The notes under the pieces: model-generated
The model's database searches: none
Told to the model about the DNA's origin: nothing
Seen by the model: the letters and a program-made list of their open reading frames with translations, nothing else
Shown: piece after piece, positions 24,801 through 40,358 of the stretch
How the letters are laid out: each line of letters starts with the position of its first letter
Numbering within the stretch: position 1 is the first letter of the stretch
From: Glycine soja
Taxonomy: Eukaryota > Streptophyta > Magnoliopsida > Fabales > Fabaceae
Assembly (NCBI RefSeq): GCF_004193775.1
Contig: NC_041005.1
Coordinates: 8,992,501-9,056,500 of the forward strand
Direction: 5' to 3'
DNA: 64,000 bases
Program-made: the position numbers and the translations under genes

Positions 24801-26257
24801 TAATACTCCCTATACAATTCTTAAATTGAAAACAAAGCAATGTCAAAGGGATAAGATGAATGGTGAAGAAAACCTAACCTAAAAGAAAACCAAGACATGG
24901 TGCCTCTATTATTTAAATGCATGAGGAGCTTTACATCATAAGCCAGATTCTCTATTAATTAATCATAGATCAGGTTAGTGACATTGTGCATTGATCCAGC
25001 TCTTGTTTCGGTTAAATCATTTAGGTGCAACCATGTTTTCTATCAAAGGTTTATTTTGTTAAATCATTTATGTGCAGCCATGTTTTCTATCTATGGCAAG
25101 TGCTGAGTTTAAGGCAAGAAGTCTAAATTAGTAATAGCTGTCAGCAGAGAATGCATTGATATCATGTTGATAGCCTACCTATGATAATTTTCAGGAAAAG
25201 TTAGCATCCATTGAGGAGCTTGAACCCTTTTCTAGTCATTCGTCTCAAATGGCTGCTCTTGACTATATTGTATCAGTTGAAAGTGATGTATTTGTACATT
25301 CTTACCCTGGAAACATGGCAAAGGCTGTTGAAGGCCATCGTCGTTTTCTTGGGAGTGGAAGAACAATATCTCCTGATAGGTGAGACTCTTTTCAAAAGAT
25401 GTTCATCATTACAAAGCTATTCTGCATGACCCCATTTCTTTTATCAGGAAAGCGCTTGTTCGTCTGTTTGATAAACTGGCAAATGGATCAATGACTGAGG
25501 GGAAAACACTGTCTAATAAAATCATTGATCTCCACAAAAAACGGTATGTGATAGAAGAAGCATTAATTATACGTGAAGTAATTTTATGATTGTTAGATAG
25601 GCAAATAATTGTTGGTTATGTTTTTGTTTTGGCAGAATTGTATTTTTAGTCCCCCTAGTTGTTTCCAATTTCAATTTTAGTCCCCCTTTAAATTTATTCA
25701 CGAATTTAGTCTTCCAATTATGTCAAATCCTGTAAATGTGGTCTCCAAGCCCAGATTTAAACATTGACTGTCACAAAGAAACGTTGACTGCCACGTGTCA
25801 CATTCTGATTGGACGATGAACAGATAAATATTAGAGTTGGTTCTTAGGCGCACATTTTCATGTCCAATCAAAACGTGACACGTGACAGTCAACGTTTAAA
25901 TCTGTGCTTGGGGACCACATTTACAGGATTTGACATAACTTGAAAGGAACTAAATTCGTGAATAAATTTTAAAAGAAGACTAAAATTGAAATTAAAAACA
26001 ACTAGGGGGACCAAAAATACAATTTTGCCTTTTCTTTTTCAGTTAGATGATGTGAAGTTCCTTATATGATTTTATTATGACTTTGTGCTTATGGTGGTTT
26101 GAGCAGGCTTGGCTTCAGAAAGAGAAAAGGACCCGTTTCTGGAACAAAGGGCTTGGACAGGTTTCGCTCAGAAGAAACATTTTATGCAAACCCTTTACCT
26201 GGTTGTTTATGTCGGACAGAATCACTCTCCATGAACACTTCTCACTTTTCAGTATAG
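21859..26257 (+). CDS. O-fucosyltransferase family glycosyltransferase, 12 exons
   Basis: Exons, all with GT-AG borders and continuous frame: 21859-22014, 22355-22429, 22910-23009, 23092-23159, 23479-23567, 23666-23846, 23959-24087, 24194-24327, 24418-24631, 25195-25379, 25448-25543, 26107-26257. The sum is 1578 bp, 525 residues. A hydrophobic segment near residues 18-38 behind a basic N-terminus fits a Golgi type II signal anchor. Family motifs: [14 protein letters not shown] (about 120-133), [14 protein letters not shown] (about 282), [10 protein letters not shown] (about 360) and [12 protein letters not shown] (about 412). This is the plant GDP-fucose O-fucosyltransferase-like fold (PF10250, formerly DUF246), which also includes pectin RG-I rhamnosyltransferases; the exact sugar donor cannot be read from sequence. 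The start is the first ATG of the frame, just ahead of the signal anchor. No lesion is seen; the gene looks functional. Confidence 0.93.
25011..25105 (+). repeat. Small tandem duplication in intron 9 of the O-fucosyltransferase gene
   Basis: Two copies of about 47 bp, each running GTTAAATCATTTA(G/T)GTGCA(A/G)CCATG then TTTTCTATC. Confidence 0.75.
25631..26029. mobile_element. Foldback MITE (MULE-like) in the last intron of the O-fucosyltransferase gene
   Basis: A 399-bp element with long terminal inverted repeats: it starts GGCAGAATTGTATTTTTAGT and ends as the inverse of GGCAAAATTGTATTTTTGGT. The complementary arms extend about 150 bp, through matched CACGTGTCAC-like and TTGACTGTCAC-like boxes on both sides. 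The 9-bp flanks TTTTGTTTT (25622-25630) and TTTTCTTTT (26030-26038) differ by one base, compatible with a Mutator-type target duplication, though low complexity weakens this. There is no coding capacity. It ends 77 bp before the last exon. Confidence 0.8.
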
Positions 26258-27714
26258 GTAGGCCAAGATAAAGCAAAAGCTTTTTCCTTTAACAGATCTA
26301 TATTGGTGAAAGAATTGCCGCATGCATCTTCCCTTTACCAACGTTTCAACACTAGATCAGCTGGAAGGTGCTAAAAGGCTGTTGGCATAGTGTATATATT
26401 GATAGCAAACAATAAAGTACAATAGGAAGGAAAAGGAAGGAAGGAGAAAAAAGAAAGAAAGATGCAGGAGTTGATATACAAAGTTGGTGAGGATGACAAA
26501 ATGAGATTCTTGAGTGTGTGATTGGGTCTTTTGGAAGGCATGATTCGTTCATTCATTCAAGTGAGCATTACTTGTTTATGTGAAGCTTTTTTAGATTTGA
26601 CCAGGGACTCAAAATCACACATTATTGAAAATATTATTTTTTTGGTGAAATTCATTATTGGAATTATAATTTTTAATTAATCCAACATGATATATAGTTC
26701 CACATTTTGTTAATCCTGATGTGAAGCAAATTTTATTGTATTCCCATCATATGTTTAGTGCTCTTCCCATCCGGGCCAAAGATTGGTATAATATTACCCT
26801 CTACGGCTATGTTTAGATTCCCATTTGGGTGTTTTAAATTCAGTTTGGAGAGTCAGTTTCGTGAGATGTTTTAGTTATCCTCGAAAGTATGTCCACACAC
26901 TTATATTTTACCTGAAGCCAAATTTATCTAAACGCAGGAATAAGGTTCCTTTTGCAAACACAATTTGCAAAATTAAAATTAAAAACTATTCCAAAATTTA
27001 AGTTTGCCAATAGTATCCCAAACATGCATCATTCGTTAGTTGGAAGCTCGATATATATTTGGACAGGCGCAGCTCAGCTGTTCAAGGTGTGCCAACGAGC
27101 TGGATTGGATTTGAGAGTAGTTTTGTCCTTCCCATCTCTGTTCTTCGAAAAAGCTTATTGAATTGGGTTTTGAAAAAGGGAGAATAAAAAAACTTTTACC
27201 TTATCTCCTTTGGATTTGAGGCCATCGTTTTTTTTTTTTTTAATTCAATCTACTTATTTACTTTTTAACTAAATCATATATCAAAATTAAATCCACCAGA
27301 ATCTATCTAGTGATGAAAATTAATCTCATTTTTTTCCATTGAACACTAAAAAATATATATGAAAATTAATAGAAAATAAGATTTTTTTTTAAAAGTTAAA
27401 GATTTGATATTTTCAATAAAAGTGCAATTTTAATTTATTATTTAACTTTTATAATTAAAATTATTTTAATTATAAATTTGTTTAATAATTATAAGAAATA
27501 AGAGTACGGGAATGAGATTTAAATTCAATTATATAAATTTTGACCATGGAAGACACTTATATCTCCAAACTTACTCCCATCCTTGTTTTCTCAAATACAA
27601 ATTGAGAAGTGGATTTTTTTCCTATGAGAGTTAGCTGAAGACTCCAGAATACATGGATATTCACGGGCTTGGACTTTTAGATTCAATTGACATGCCATCG
27701 CTGTTACCTTTATG
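26258..27714. other. 3' flank of the O-fucosyltransferase gene and intergenic DNA
   Basis: The 3' UTR presumably occupies the first few hundred bases. The remainder is AT-rich with no recognisable gene or element. Confidence 0.5.
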
Positions 27715-27973
27715 GTATTTGCTTTGGGCACCAGCAGATTTGCTGGTACACCTAGCAAATTTTTAAAATGACCATTATACCCCTCTATTATAAGTAGTGC
27801 TTTCCTTCTTCATTTTTCTTTCGAATTTGTTTTTATTTTTCCTTCACCGTCGTTCATTCTTGTGTCCTCTTTGGTCGAGCTACATTATTTATGGTGGTTC
27901 GTCGACAAGTGGTGATTGTAGTGGTGGTTGGTTTGGTCATTAACAGTGGAGGTAAGATGTTAATTTGTTTTTT

Positions 27974-27994
27974 TGTGTGTGTGTGTGTGTGTGT
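27974..27994. repeat. (GT)n microsatellite
   Basis: A GT run of about 20 bp between the left end of the MULE remnant and its transposase. Confidence 0.9.
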
Positions 27995-28391
27995 AATACT
28001 TACGGATTGGTAATCTGATCTGTAAATTTAATATAACTTACGATTGAGAATCCATATGCTTCTTATGGATTATCAATCCGTAATTTTGTTTTAAAATTAT
28101 TTTTTATTTTTAAAAATTTATTTTATTGTTTAATTACAAAAAATTAGAATTGATAATTAAAAAACTTTTAAATAGATATAGTTAGAATGTTCATTTGATA
28201 GTTATAGTTTGTATAGTAAGAAAGTAATATTTAGGGTTAAAGAATTTATACAAATTTTTCTTTGGTTTTTAATTAAATTTAATGTATTATATTAAAAAAT
28301 GAAATAAAAAGGGAAAATTATATGATAGTATAATTATGGTGTGGTTAGGAGTTTTTTGTTTGTCATTGAAATTTTTGAATGTTTTCTTAAG

Positions 28392-29740
28392 ATGGACGAA
28401 TATCAGAGTAGATGTATGATAGTGTAATGTCTAAAGAAGTCTATATGAATGACAAAAATGAAGATGAAGGTGGTGTGAATGAAGAACATGTTGATTGTTC
28501 TAATGCGATCAATACTTCTCAAGTATTAACATGATTTATTGTTATTAAAGTAATTAAATGAATGTTCCTTGAAGACTAAATTTGTATGGATTGCATTGTA
28601 GGTATTTGCTACCTGTGATGATGTTCTACATTAGGCTCGATCTGTTGCTTATGAAATTGGATTTGTGGCGGTGATTATGAGGTCAGACACAAATAATGGT
28701 ATTAGAGGAAGGATCTCATTTGATTTAATTGGTTGTGAAAGGAGTGATTAGTATAAGACCAAGAAAAAGGATTTGGTAAGAACATGTACTGACAGTAGAA
28801 AATGTGGGTGTCCCTTTAAGCTGCGTGCAAAACCAGTTGTTGGAGGCAAAAGATAGATGGTAAATTTAAGTTGTGGGAGTCATAATCATGAATTGATGAA
28901 ATTTTTAGTTGGACATCCATATGCTAGTCGACTGACTAAGTCAATGGTGAAACCAAGAAATATTCTTCTAACGTTGAAGAAGTACAATGCCAATAGTTAT
29001 ACAACAATCAAGCAAATATGTAATGCAAGAAATGCTTACCGTTCTTCCATAAGAGACAGTAATACTGAAATGCAACAATTAATGAAGCTTCTTGAACAGG
29101 ATCAGTATATTCATTGACTTAGATTGAAGGATGAAGGTGTTGTACGTGACATATTTTGGAGTGATCCTGATGCAGTCAAATTAAGCAATGCCTATAATTT
29201 GGTATTTTTGATAGACAATACCTACAAAACAAACAGGCACATGTCACCATTACTTGATATTGTTGGTGTGACACCAACAAGGATGACATCATCTGTTGCT
29301 TTTACCTATTTGGAGGGAGAACATCTGAATAATGTTGTTTGGGCTCTACAACGGTTTCAAGGTCTTTTTCTTAGACGTGATGCAGTCCTTTGAGTTATTG
29401 TTACCAACAAAGATCTAACATTGATGAATGTAGCGAAAATTGCATTCCCTAAGGTTACCAATTTGTTGTGTCAGTTTCACATTGATAAGAATGTGAAGGC
29501 AAAGTCTAAAATCCTGGTTGGTCAAAAAAATGCATAAGATTATGTCATAGAAGCCTAGGGGAGTTTGGCGGATTGTCCTTCTGAGCAATAGTTTGATGAG
29601 TGCCTTAAGAAGTTTGAAATTACTTGCTCACCATGTCCAATGTTTGTTGACTATGTCAACCAAACATGGTTGATTTCTCACAAAGAAAGATTTATTAATG
29701 TCTGAACAAATAAGGTTATGCACTTGGGAAACACAACAAC
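28392..29740 (+). pseudogene. FAR1/MULE transposase, truncated and broken
   Basis: Frame pieces read MDEYQSR, then a FAR1-type (WRKY-GCM1 zinc finger) DNA-binding region with YEIGFVAVIMRSD, RTCTDSRKCGCPFKLRA and CGSHNHEL (28640-28900). A linker with TKSMVKPRNILLTLKKYN follows, then the MULE DDE domain: LVFLIDNTYKTNRHMSPLLD (about 29200), AFTYLEGEHLNNVVWALQRF, VIVTNKDLTLMN (about 29400), LCQFHIDKNVKAKSK, and finally NKVMHLGNTTT (about 29735). Many stops interrupt it. The second catalytic Asp, expected in a TD(R/K)D motif, is Asn. The SWIM finger and C-terminal half are absent, because homology ends at the junction with the PMD gene. Not functional. Confidence 0.88.
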
Positions 29741-29750
29741 TATAAGTACG

Positions 29751-30716
29751 AAATGCATAACTTTCACTTTGCATCAGGTCACAAAATGTGTCCAAGAATA
29801 CCACATGCACGTGTGCGACACTCTTATTAGCAAAGAGTGTGCAACCAAGCAGACACAACAAATATGCTCGAGCTGCTACAATTGACTGTGTTGCATCACA
29901 TTTGCTTCAATATACATCTCACAGCCATGATAGTCGCACATATGACCCATGACATTGTACTATCTCAGCTCTTGCCTCTTTAGCACTGACTTCAAGCAAT
30001 TCGACTAAGAGAAACACGACATCATCCACATGAAGAGGCTCAAAGCTATGGAACGTGCCTGCAATAGGCAGATGCAACAACGATGCCACATCATCCAAAG
30101 TGGTAGTCACCTCTCCTACTGATAGATGAAAACTACTAGTTTCCTTATGCCACCTCTCCACGAAAGTAGACATAAATCCTCGATCACTCGTGTTCAGCGA
30201 ACATACGATCAGAGGACGTAATCCTGTCATAACCACTAAGCCTTCGATCTTTGGAGCAAGCCTGCCAAATTTCTCAACCTTCCTTCCACGGGAGGATAAC
30301 TTCAGCTCAGAACATTCCTGAAAATCACAATTTAACTCATTTCAGCAATAATAACAAATAGTTATGAAAATATTATTTATTTAAAAATATAAATACCTTT
30401 CCATTCCAAACTTTTGCTGCCACATGATAAACATACTCCATCAAAACTGATGTGTCGTGGGGTTTGCCTGAAAAACCCTCGGCATCAGTAACTACATCAT
30501 CAACAGCTGCTTCTTCGGGCTGTTCATGGACCTCGTCATCTGCATGATCCACATGCTGAACATCCTTAGCAACAACTGCAACTTCCCGCTGCCTACGTGT
30601 AGATGTTGTGGGCCTTCACTGTTGGGGGGTTTCATCTGCATCACCACTGACTTCTTTCCTTAGGACTCTTCCTATAACCCTGTCTAAAGTCATTTCCAAA
30701 CCCGTGGTTCTAACCA
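29751..30716 (-). pseudogene. MAIN-like plant mobile domain gene, truncated and broken
   Basis: Exon 1 runs from the ATG at 30716 to 30397 (ending VWNGK), an intron covers 30318-30396 with GT-AG borders, and exon 2 runs from 30317 downward. Motifs are typical of plant mobile domain (PMD) proteins: KLSSRGRKVEKFGRLAPKIE, FVERWHKETSSFHL, TTTLDDVASLLHLPI, YVRLSWL, AYLLCLLGCTLFANKS-like and HVHVVFLDTF. Stops and frame changes occur in exon 1 and after RLSWL, and the protein is cut after QSESYAF, where the family continues through an AWGxAxL motif. Cellular relatives MAIN and MAIL1 act in transposon silencing and genome stability; the transposon-borne versions have no settled role. Confidence 0.88.
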
Positions 30717-31060
30717 TAATCTGCATATTAAAACAGTCAAAACAATTTATGTAAGCGTTCAAACAATATCTCAATCAATTACTATTTAATAATTTATAAA
30801 TAAGATTTTTATAATTTTTTGAATAAATTTTTTATTACTTTAATATTCATAAATGCATATAAAATTCTTTTTCAATATATAGAGTTCACAACACTAATTC
30901 TAGTAAAATTAAATTAATGACCAAAATATAACTACATTTTTTATTTTTATTTCTAACAAATCACTATTTCATTTTTTACTTTAATTTTTTTTACTAATGA
31001 AAATATTTTAATTTTATATTTCCAAAAACTATTTATATAGATATTTAATACTATGACTGT

Positions 31061-31064
<4 letters not shown>

Positions 31065-31115
<51 letters not shown>
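31065..31115. repeat. (AT)n microsatellite
   Basis: Uninterrupted AT run of about 51 bp upstream of the PMD pseudogene. Confidence 0.97.
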
Positions 31116-31118
<3 letters not shown>

Positions 31119-31365
31119 TGTAATTTAAGAATTGTAAAATTTGTAATTTACAAAATTATATTTTCTTGTTAAACTAACTAAATTGTCAAATATATACTAA
31201 TAAATTTATAAAACACTTTTTAAAATATCAAGTATAAGAAATTGTAATTTACTTATACTTTTTTAAAATAATTAAATCACAATAATATATATATTAAAAG
31301 CTTTTAAAAAAAAGGTGAAGGGCATTAATAGTTGGACTGGTGCTCAAAGCAAAACCCTACCTTTA

Positions 31366-32301
31366 TATATCACCGCAACTCAGTAGTGTATAAGGTAGGT
31401 ATATGGACTCAAGTCTCTCGACTGGTTCGTTAAGCCTATGGATTCAGTGGATAATGAGTCTCTTTTTTTTTAAAAAAAAATTGTATAATTATTTTTAGTT
31501 TTGCTGTTCAATCCGTTAAGCCCGTGGACCTAACAAACTTTATCTACAAACTCACAAATCATCCGTTGTTTAATCCACCTAAGTCCAATGTGCAAGTACC
31601 ATTAATTTGTTATTTTAAGATTTTGATCTTTAACATAGATTATTATTGTTATTTTGTTATGTTTAAATTGTTAGCATATTTTAATGTGATAGATTTTAGC
31701 TTAAAAAATAAAGTCAGTTTTTTTCTTTTAATTTTATACATTTTTCACTTTTTTTAAAAAAAATTATATAATTTTTTTAAAATTAATATTTGGGTTGGCA
31801 TACTAGTCCATTTATCTGTGTACTTTTGCCGATCGGATACGGACCTTGAATAAAAAAATCTAATTGTTTTACGGACCAAGCTTATCCGACTCTTCTAAAA
31901 TGCGAGCTTTGTGGTCCAAATCTTAAACGGGCCGGACCGATCCGTATGCCCACTCTTCCTAGTTTATGTGTAATTGTGCACAAGCCATGCCAAAATATAA
32001 ACAATAAATAATTCCCTTCCCATTAATCTTTTAGTTTACTACTAGTTCTTTTCATTAAAAAGAAAAAAAATATACAAGGAATATTGTTTTTACTGAAAAA
32101 TTGTTTTTACTGAAAAAAATAAATTTAGATACACGTTGCATCATAAAGAAAAAAGGATACAAAAAATAGTTTATAAGGAAAAAAAGGCTATTAATATTAT
32201 TTGTAAAAATATCACCCTAATGAAAATTGCTTCAACTCATCTGTCACCATAGTCTAATGCCGCAGCAGCATCCTTCAAATGGAAACAAATACTGTGATCA
32301 A
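31366..32301. other. AT-rich spacer, no gene recognised
   Basis: It contains the presumed 3' UTR of the seryl-tRNA synthetase gene near 32301. A short G+C-richer segment with repeated CCGTTAAGCC and GGCCGGACCGATCCG-like pieces (31420-31960) looks like an unidentified repeat remnant. Confidence 0.4.
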
Positions 32302-36327
<4,026 letters not shown>

Positions 36328-36399
36328 CGTTTTCTCTGCTTTCTAGAGTCTGTGGCAGAGCTCCATTTATCCTTAATTCATGTAAACAGAACAACAAGT

Positions 36400-37850
36400 C
36401 ATGGAAAATATCATAATGCTTAAATACTGAAATTCGTTCTCCAAAAATAAAGTATCATGGGATAATAAATTAATTCTCATCAAAAATATAAATTTAATTT
36501 TTAGATGTACGTACAACAAATAAAGATAATATGGTATTTTTTTATTTTTGAGTAATCCATTTATTTCTAACTCACACTTTCATGCATGAGTTTCATTATT
36601 TAATCAAACTATTTTTTTATTTTAGTTAAAACTAATAAAGTTTTACTCCTTAATGTCATTTTTAATATATGAGTCACTGAATAAAAAATTTAATTGAAAA
36701 TATTCTAAAAGTAAAAGTACCAAAAATATTGTTTATTACAGTATATTGTAGATAACTATCTCTATTTTAATTTAATTATATACTCTTGAAAGTTTCTGGG
36801 TTGAAAATATATTTTTCTAAACATACTTGGTTGTAAATAACTCAATATCATTCTTGGTTGTCAAATATATTCATTTATACATACTTTTTTTTTTTCAATT
36901 GATTGAAATTTCTTTAAAATATAGAAATTGTTGGTTTCATATTTTATTTAATAATCATTTTTCATAATATTGTAGTTTCTAATCAATATTAAATCTGTGT
37001 AATTATGTTATAATAAAAAAATTATATCCTTATTTACATATTTCATTATATATTTTAAATAATAGTATTTATAAAATTAATATGTTTATAAACTAAAAAT
37101 ATTTATTGAAATATCATAGAGTTACGTCTTATTTTATTAGTTAGATCCATAAAATGAAGATGAATACAATCAAGATTATTTCATACCATTTCACTACTGT
37201 CACATTTTATTCCTATAATTGAATAATGAAAGAGGAACAAGGATAAGATTTTTTTAATAAAATTCTCATTTCCCCCTTCTAAGAGCGAGGGGATGGAACA
37301 AGAATATGATATTTTATAAAATTATAAAAATACTATTTGTTTCCTTTACTATAAATTGTGTTCTTTGTTCAAGCTCCTTACATTGTATTTTCATTTTTTT
37401 TATTGGTATATATTTTCAATTGGTTAATATTAACCATTTACCCAAAGCTATAAAAGTTTAGCATTTTTCGGTGAGTTTTTAGTGTTGTTGGCATAAAAAA
37501 ATATTTTTCCAAACAGACATTAGACACATTAACACGTAAGCATCTTTTCCAACAACATTAGACATGTTGACATAGAAAAACATCTTTCCTCTCTCACATC
37601 AAATGGGCTTAACATAGAAAATAATTTTTTTCTCGTGAAATACTTTTGGTATTAAGTAGTATTTTTACTAGTGACTACAAAACAATAGAGAAAAAAACAC
37701 ACCTTTTAACTAGGACAAGTTTTGTTGCCGGAATCAGTATAGTACAATTACCGTGAAATAATAATAAAAAAACGACAATCAATTATCGGATGTCTATCAA
37801 TATGTTTGAAATGAATTATGTAATGTGAATCCGTTACTCTCCACGTCTAT
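36400..37850. other. AT-rich intergenic region, no gene recognised
   Basis: It includes the promoter side of the seryl-tRNA synthetase gene. Beyond it only AT-rich DNA with loosely repeated CATTAGACA(C/T)(A/G)TT motifs near 37520-37580 is visible. Confidence 0.5.
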
Positions 37851-37852
37851 TC

Positions 37853-37955
37853 GTCAAATTTACGTCAGAGGATTATATTTATAAACTATTTATCGATTAT
37901 GGTCTCTTTCATAAGTAATTACGGAGGGGGTTCGTTTTACATGAAAGTCGCCAAT
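37853..37955. repeat. Left terminal inverted repeat of the 5.9-kb MULE
   Basis: It pairs with 43625-43724 in inverted orientation. The best matched blocks are CAAATTTA, AAACTATTTAT, TTACGGAGGGGGT and AAGTCGCC, separated by diverged stretches. Confidence 0.75.
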
Positions 37956-38011
37956 GCCGTTGGCGATAAAGCTTGACTCGTCATTGCCATTGTCGTTACA
38001 GGACCTGACAT

Positions 38012-38300
38012 GGACGGTACCGTCATTTCCACTGGCGATACGTGATGACGTGGACGGTGCCGCCATTGCCACTGGCAATACACGCTAGAGTTCCGCTTCT
38101 TCCTTTGACGAGATAGGCGACCCAGGCCACGTAGGCACGTGAAGAAGGTCTCGCCTTCTCTATTGGCGAGATACGTGAAGAAGGTCTCGCCTTCTCTATT
38201 GGCGAGATACGTGGTCACGTGAAGAAGCTCAGGTCACAGCTTTGCAGTGTTTAGGGCAACAACTTTGCAGTGTTTAGGGCAGCAACATGCAGAGTAGGGA
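38012..38300. repeat. GC-rich subterminal tandem repeats, left side of the MULE
   Basis: Three short arrays: two units of about 37 bp around GGACGGT(A/G)CCG and CCACTGGC(G/A)ATAC (38012-38085); two units of about 36 bp with GAAGAAGGTCTCGCCTTCTC and ATTGGCGAGATACGTG (38135-38215); and two units of TTTGCAGTGTTTAGGGCA (38240-38285). Many units contain small palindromes such as GGCGAGATA and TCTCGCC. Confidence 0.8.
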
Positions 38301-38731
38301 TTGAAAACGCAGAGTAACCTTTTGACCGTTGCTTGTTTACGTTTTCTTCTATAAAAAAAACCTCCATCAACGTTTTATGTACACTTCTCTTCTTCAAGCT
38401 GAGTTTTTCTCCTTTGTTGAGTTTCACTGAGTGTGTGCGTGCTGCGCTTCCTTCAAGTTTGCTGTGTATTTCTCTTCCATAATTCATTCCTGGTAAGTGA
38501 TTTTCTTAAATAAGATTTATATATTCTGATTTATATATTTTGTTGTTAATATTATAAAAATAGTAGGTTAGTTAGTATAATTAGGTATTGTAAGTTTAGG
38601 TTGATTAGGATTAATAGATATTGTAAGGTTAGGTTAGTTACTATTAATAGGTATGCTATTTATAATTTTTATGTATTAATAGATATTTGAAGGTTATGTT
38701 AGTTAGTTTGGTTTGTTGTATATATTTTTAG

Positions 38732-38734
<3 letters not shown>

Positions 38735-38802
<68 letters not shown>
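38735..38802. repeat. (AT)n microsatellite
   Basis: Uninterrupted AT run of about 68 bp between the left end and the PMD pseudogene of the MULE. Confidence 0.97.
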
Positions 38803-38805
<3 letters not shown>

Positions 38806-39534
38806 TTTAGTCAACCACGCATATTATTAGCTTTAGAAATATTAGGCACACGTAATATTAGCTAGCTATAGAAATATTAGGCACAAGTTAATATTAGTTT
38901 TAGGTATATATTTGTAAATTTTAGGCAGACATAAATTTTTCGTTTTTGTAATATTAAGCATTTCACACGTAAATAAATAATTGTAATATTAGACACATGT
39001 AAATTTGCCTTTTTAGTGTTATAATTTTGTATGTTACATATAGATAGTATAGTTTTAAATAAATGAATTGATAAGTTAATATTGTTTGAGTTAATTATTT
39101 TTAGTTTTTAGTTATATATATATGATAAGATAGTGTTAGTTTTAGTTTGTAGGTTAATATTATTTGTTTTAGGAAATTTACGTTATTAAAAATATGATAC
39201 ATTGTACATTATTATTATTTTTGTATATATATTGTTTAAATAATTTTTTGCATTTCAATATTTGTTTGTATTATAATTAATTTGTTAGTCCATATTTTAT
39301 TTAATTATTTGTTTGTTAATTGTAGAATATATTTTGTTATTTATTTAAATTTGTCTTCACATGTATTTTAATTTATTCATAGAATATATTTAAAATTGTC
39401 CAGTTTTATTTATTACAAATTTATTTATATATATTTAATAACATTTTTATAAATCTATGTAGTTTAATTTATATTATCTACAAATAATATATAAATTGTT
39501 TTGTGAATTTATTGTATTATATTTTATTTTGCAG

Positions 39535-40344
39535 TATCAATGACATATTCATCGTCATGTCCATCACATATTAAAATTAAGTTTGGCCCGATCGATGGTG
39601 ATGTATTATGGATGCAACCTAAGCATGTTTCAGAACATGTTTGGAATGGGGAAGAAGATCGGAAATTACATATCAAACGAGCTGTCCCCACGTATTAAGG
39701 GGAAGAAATTTTCAGAGCAAATTTTTTCTTTTCTTCGACAATTTGGTTTTTACTTGATTATGAAGATAGGATACTTAAAAATAAATGTCTCATTAATTAG
39801 TGCTTTGATAGAAAGATGGAGGCCGGAAACACATACGTTTCACATGAGATACGGAGAGTGTACTATTACTCTTCAAGACGTCTCTGTATTGTTAGGTCTA
39901 CGTGTGGATGGTTTACCATTAATCGATCCAACAAATCTTAATTGGGCTGATTTATGTAAGGAATTATTGGGAGTCAGACCACCACAAGAAGGTGAAATTA
40001 AAGGTAGTGTGGTTAAATTAAGTTGGCTGACTCACCATTTTGCACAAATAAATAACCACGACGAAGAAGAACAAGTACGAAGGTGTGCCCGTGCATGGAT
40101 ACTAAGATTCATTGGAGGTGTCTTGTTCGTTGACAAAAACAGTAACAAAGTTTCGCTAAGGTACCTTCAATTTTTACGTGACTTTGAAGACTGTAGCACA
40201 TATGCATGGGGACCTGCCGTACTTGCTTTTCTATACAAAGAGATGTGCAGTGTCACCGATTATAAAACTAAATCAATCGGAGGTATGTGCATCTTACTAC
40301 AAATGTGGGCATGGGAACGATATCCAACCTTGGCTCCAAAGAGG
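39535..40344 (+). pseudogene. MAIN-like plant mobile domain gene of the 5.9-kb MULE, truncated
   Basis: An intron acceptor (GCAG at 39531-39534) precedes an ATG at 39540. The frame reads FGPIDGDVLWMQPKHVSEHV, then VWNGEEDRKLHIKRAVPTY, and hits an in-frame TAA at 39696-39698. After a frame change the PMD signal resumes with LRQFGFYLIMKIGYLKI, ALIERWRPETHTFHM, CTITLQDVSVLLGLRVDG, LNWADLCKELLGV, VVKLSWL, RAWILRFIGGVLFVD, STYAWGPAVLAFLY and QMWAWERYPTLAPKR. It then stops at the junction with the transposase. The apparent long frame from 39583 is a wrong-frame start running into the true one. The domain is nearly complete; only the C-terminus is lost. Confidence 0.9.
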
Positions 40345-40358
40345 TATGTGCATCTTAC
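40280..40358 (+). repeat. 18-bp direct repeat at the PMD/transposase junction
   Basis: GAGGTATGTGCATCTTAC occurs exactly at 40280-40297, in its expected place inside the PMD frame, and again at 40341-40358, between the last PMD homology and the first transposase homology. Confidence 0.95.

Larger units (their letters stand above)
27718..31365. mobile_element. Remnant of a FAR1-type Mutator-like element with a PMD gene
   Basis: A transposase pseudogene (plus) and a PMD pseudogene (minus) meet tail to tail at about 29741-29750. The left end (27721-27766) carries GGGCACCAGCAGATTTGCTG and TACACCTAGCA, similar to the ends of the 708-bp element at 50785. A weak inverted partner of the outermost 15-18 bases (TTTGCTTTG, GCACCAG) lies at about 31345-31365. 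No convincing 9-bp target duplication was found, so the outer limits, especially the right one, are tentative. Members of this family in legumes typically carry a full FAR1-MULE transposase and a MAIN-like gene; here both are cut short. Confidence 0.5.

Noticed and set aside
31345..31365. Right terminal repeat of the FAR1-type MULE
   Set aside because: Only about 15 bases match the left end and no 9-bp target duplication is seen; kept only as a tentative limit in the element entry.
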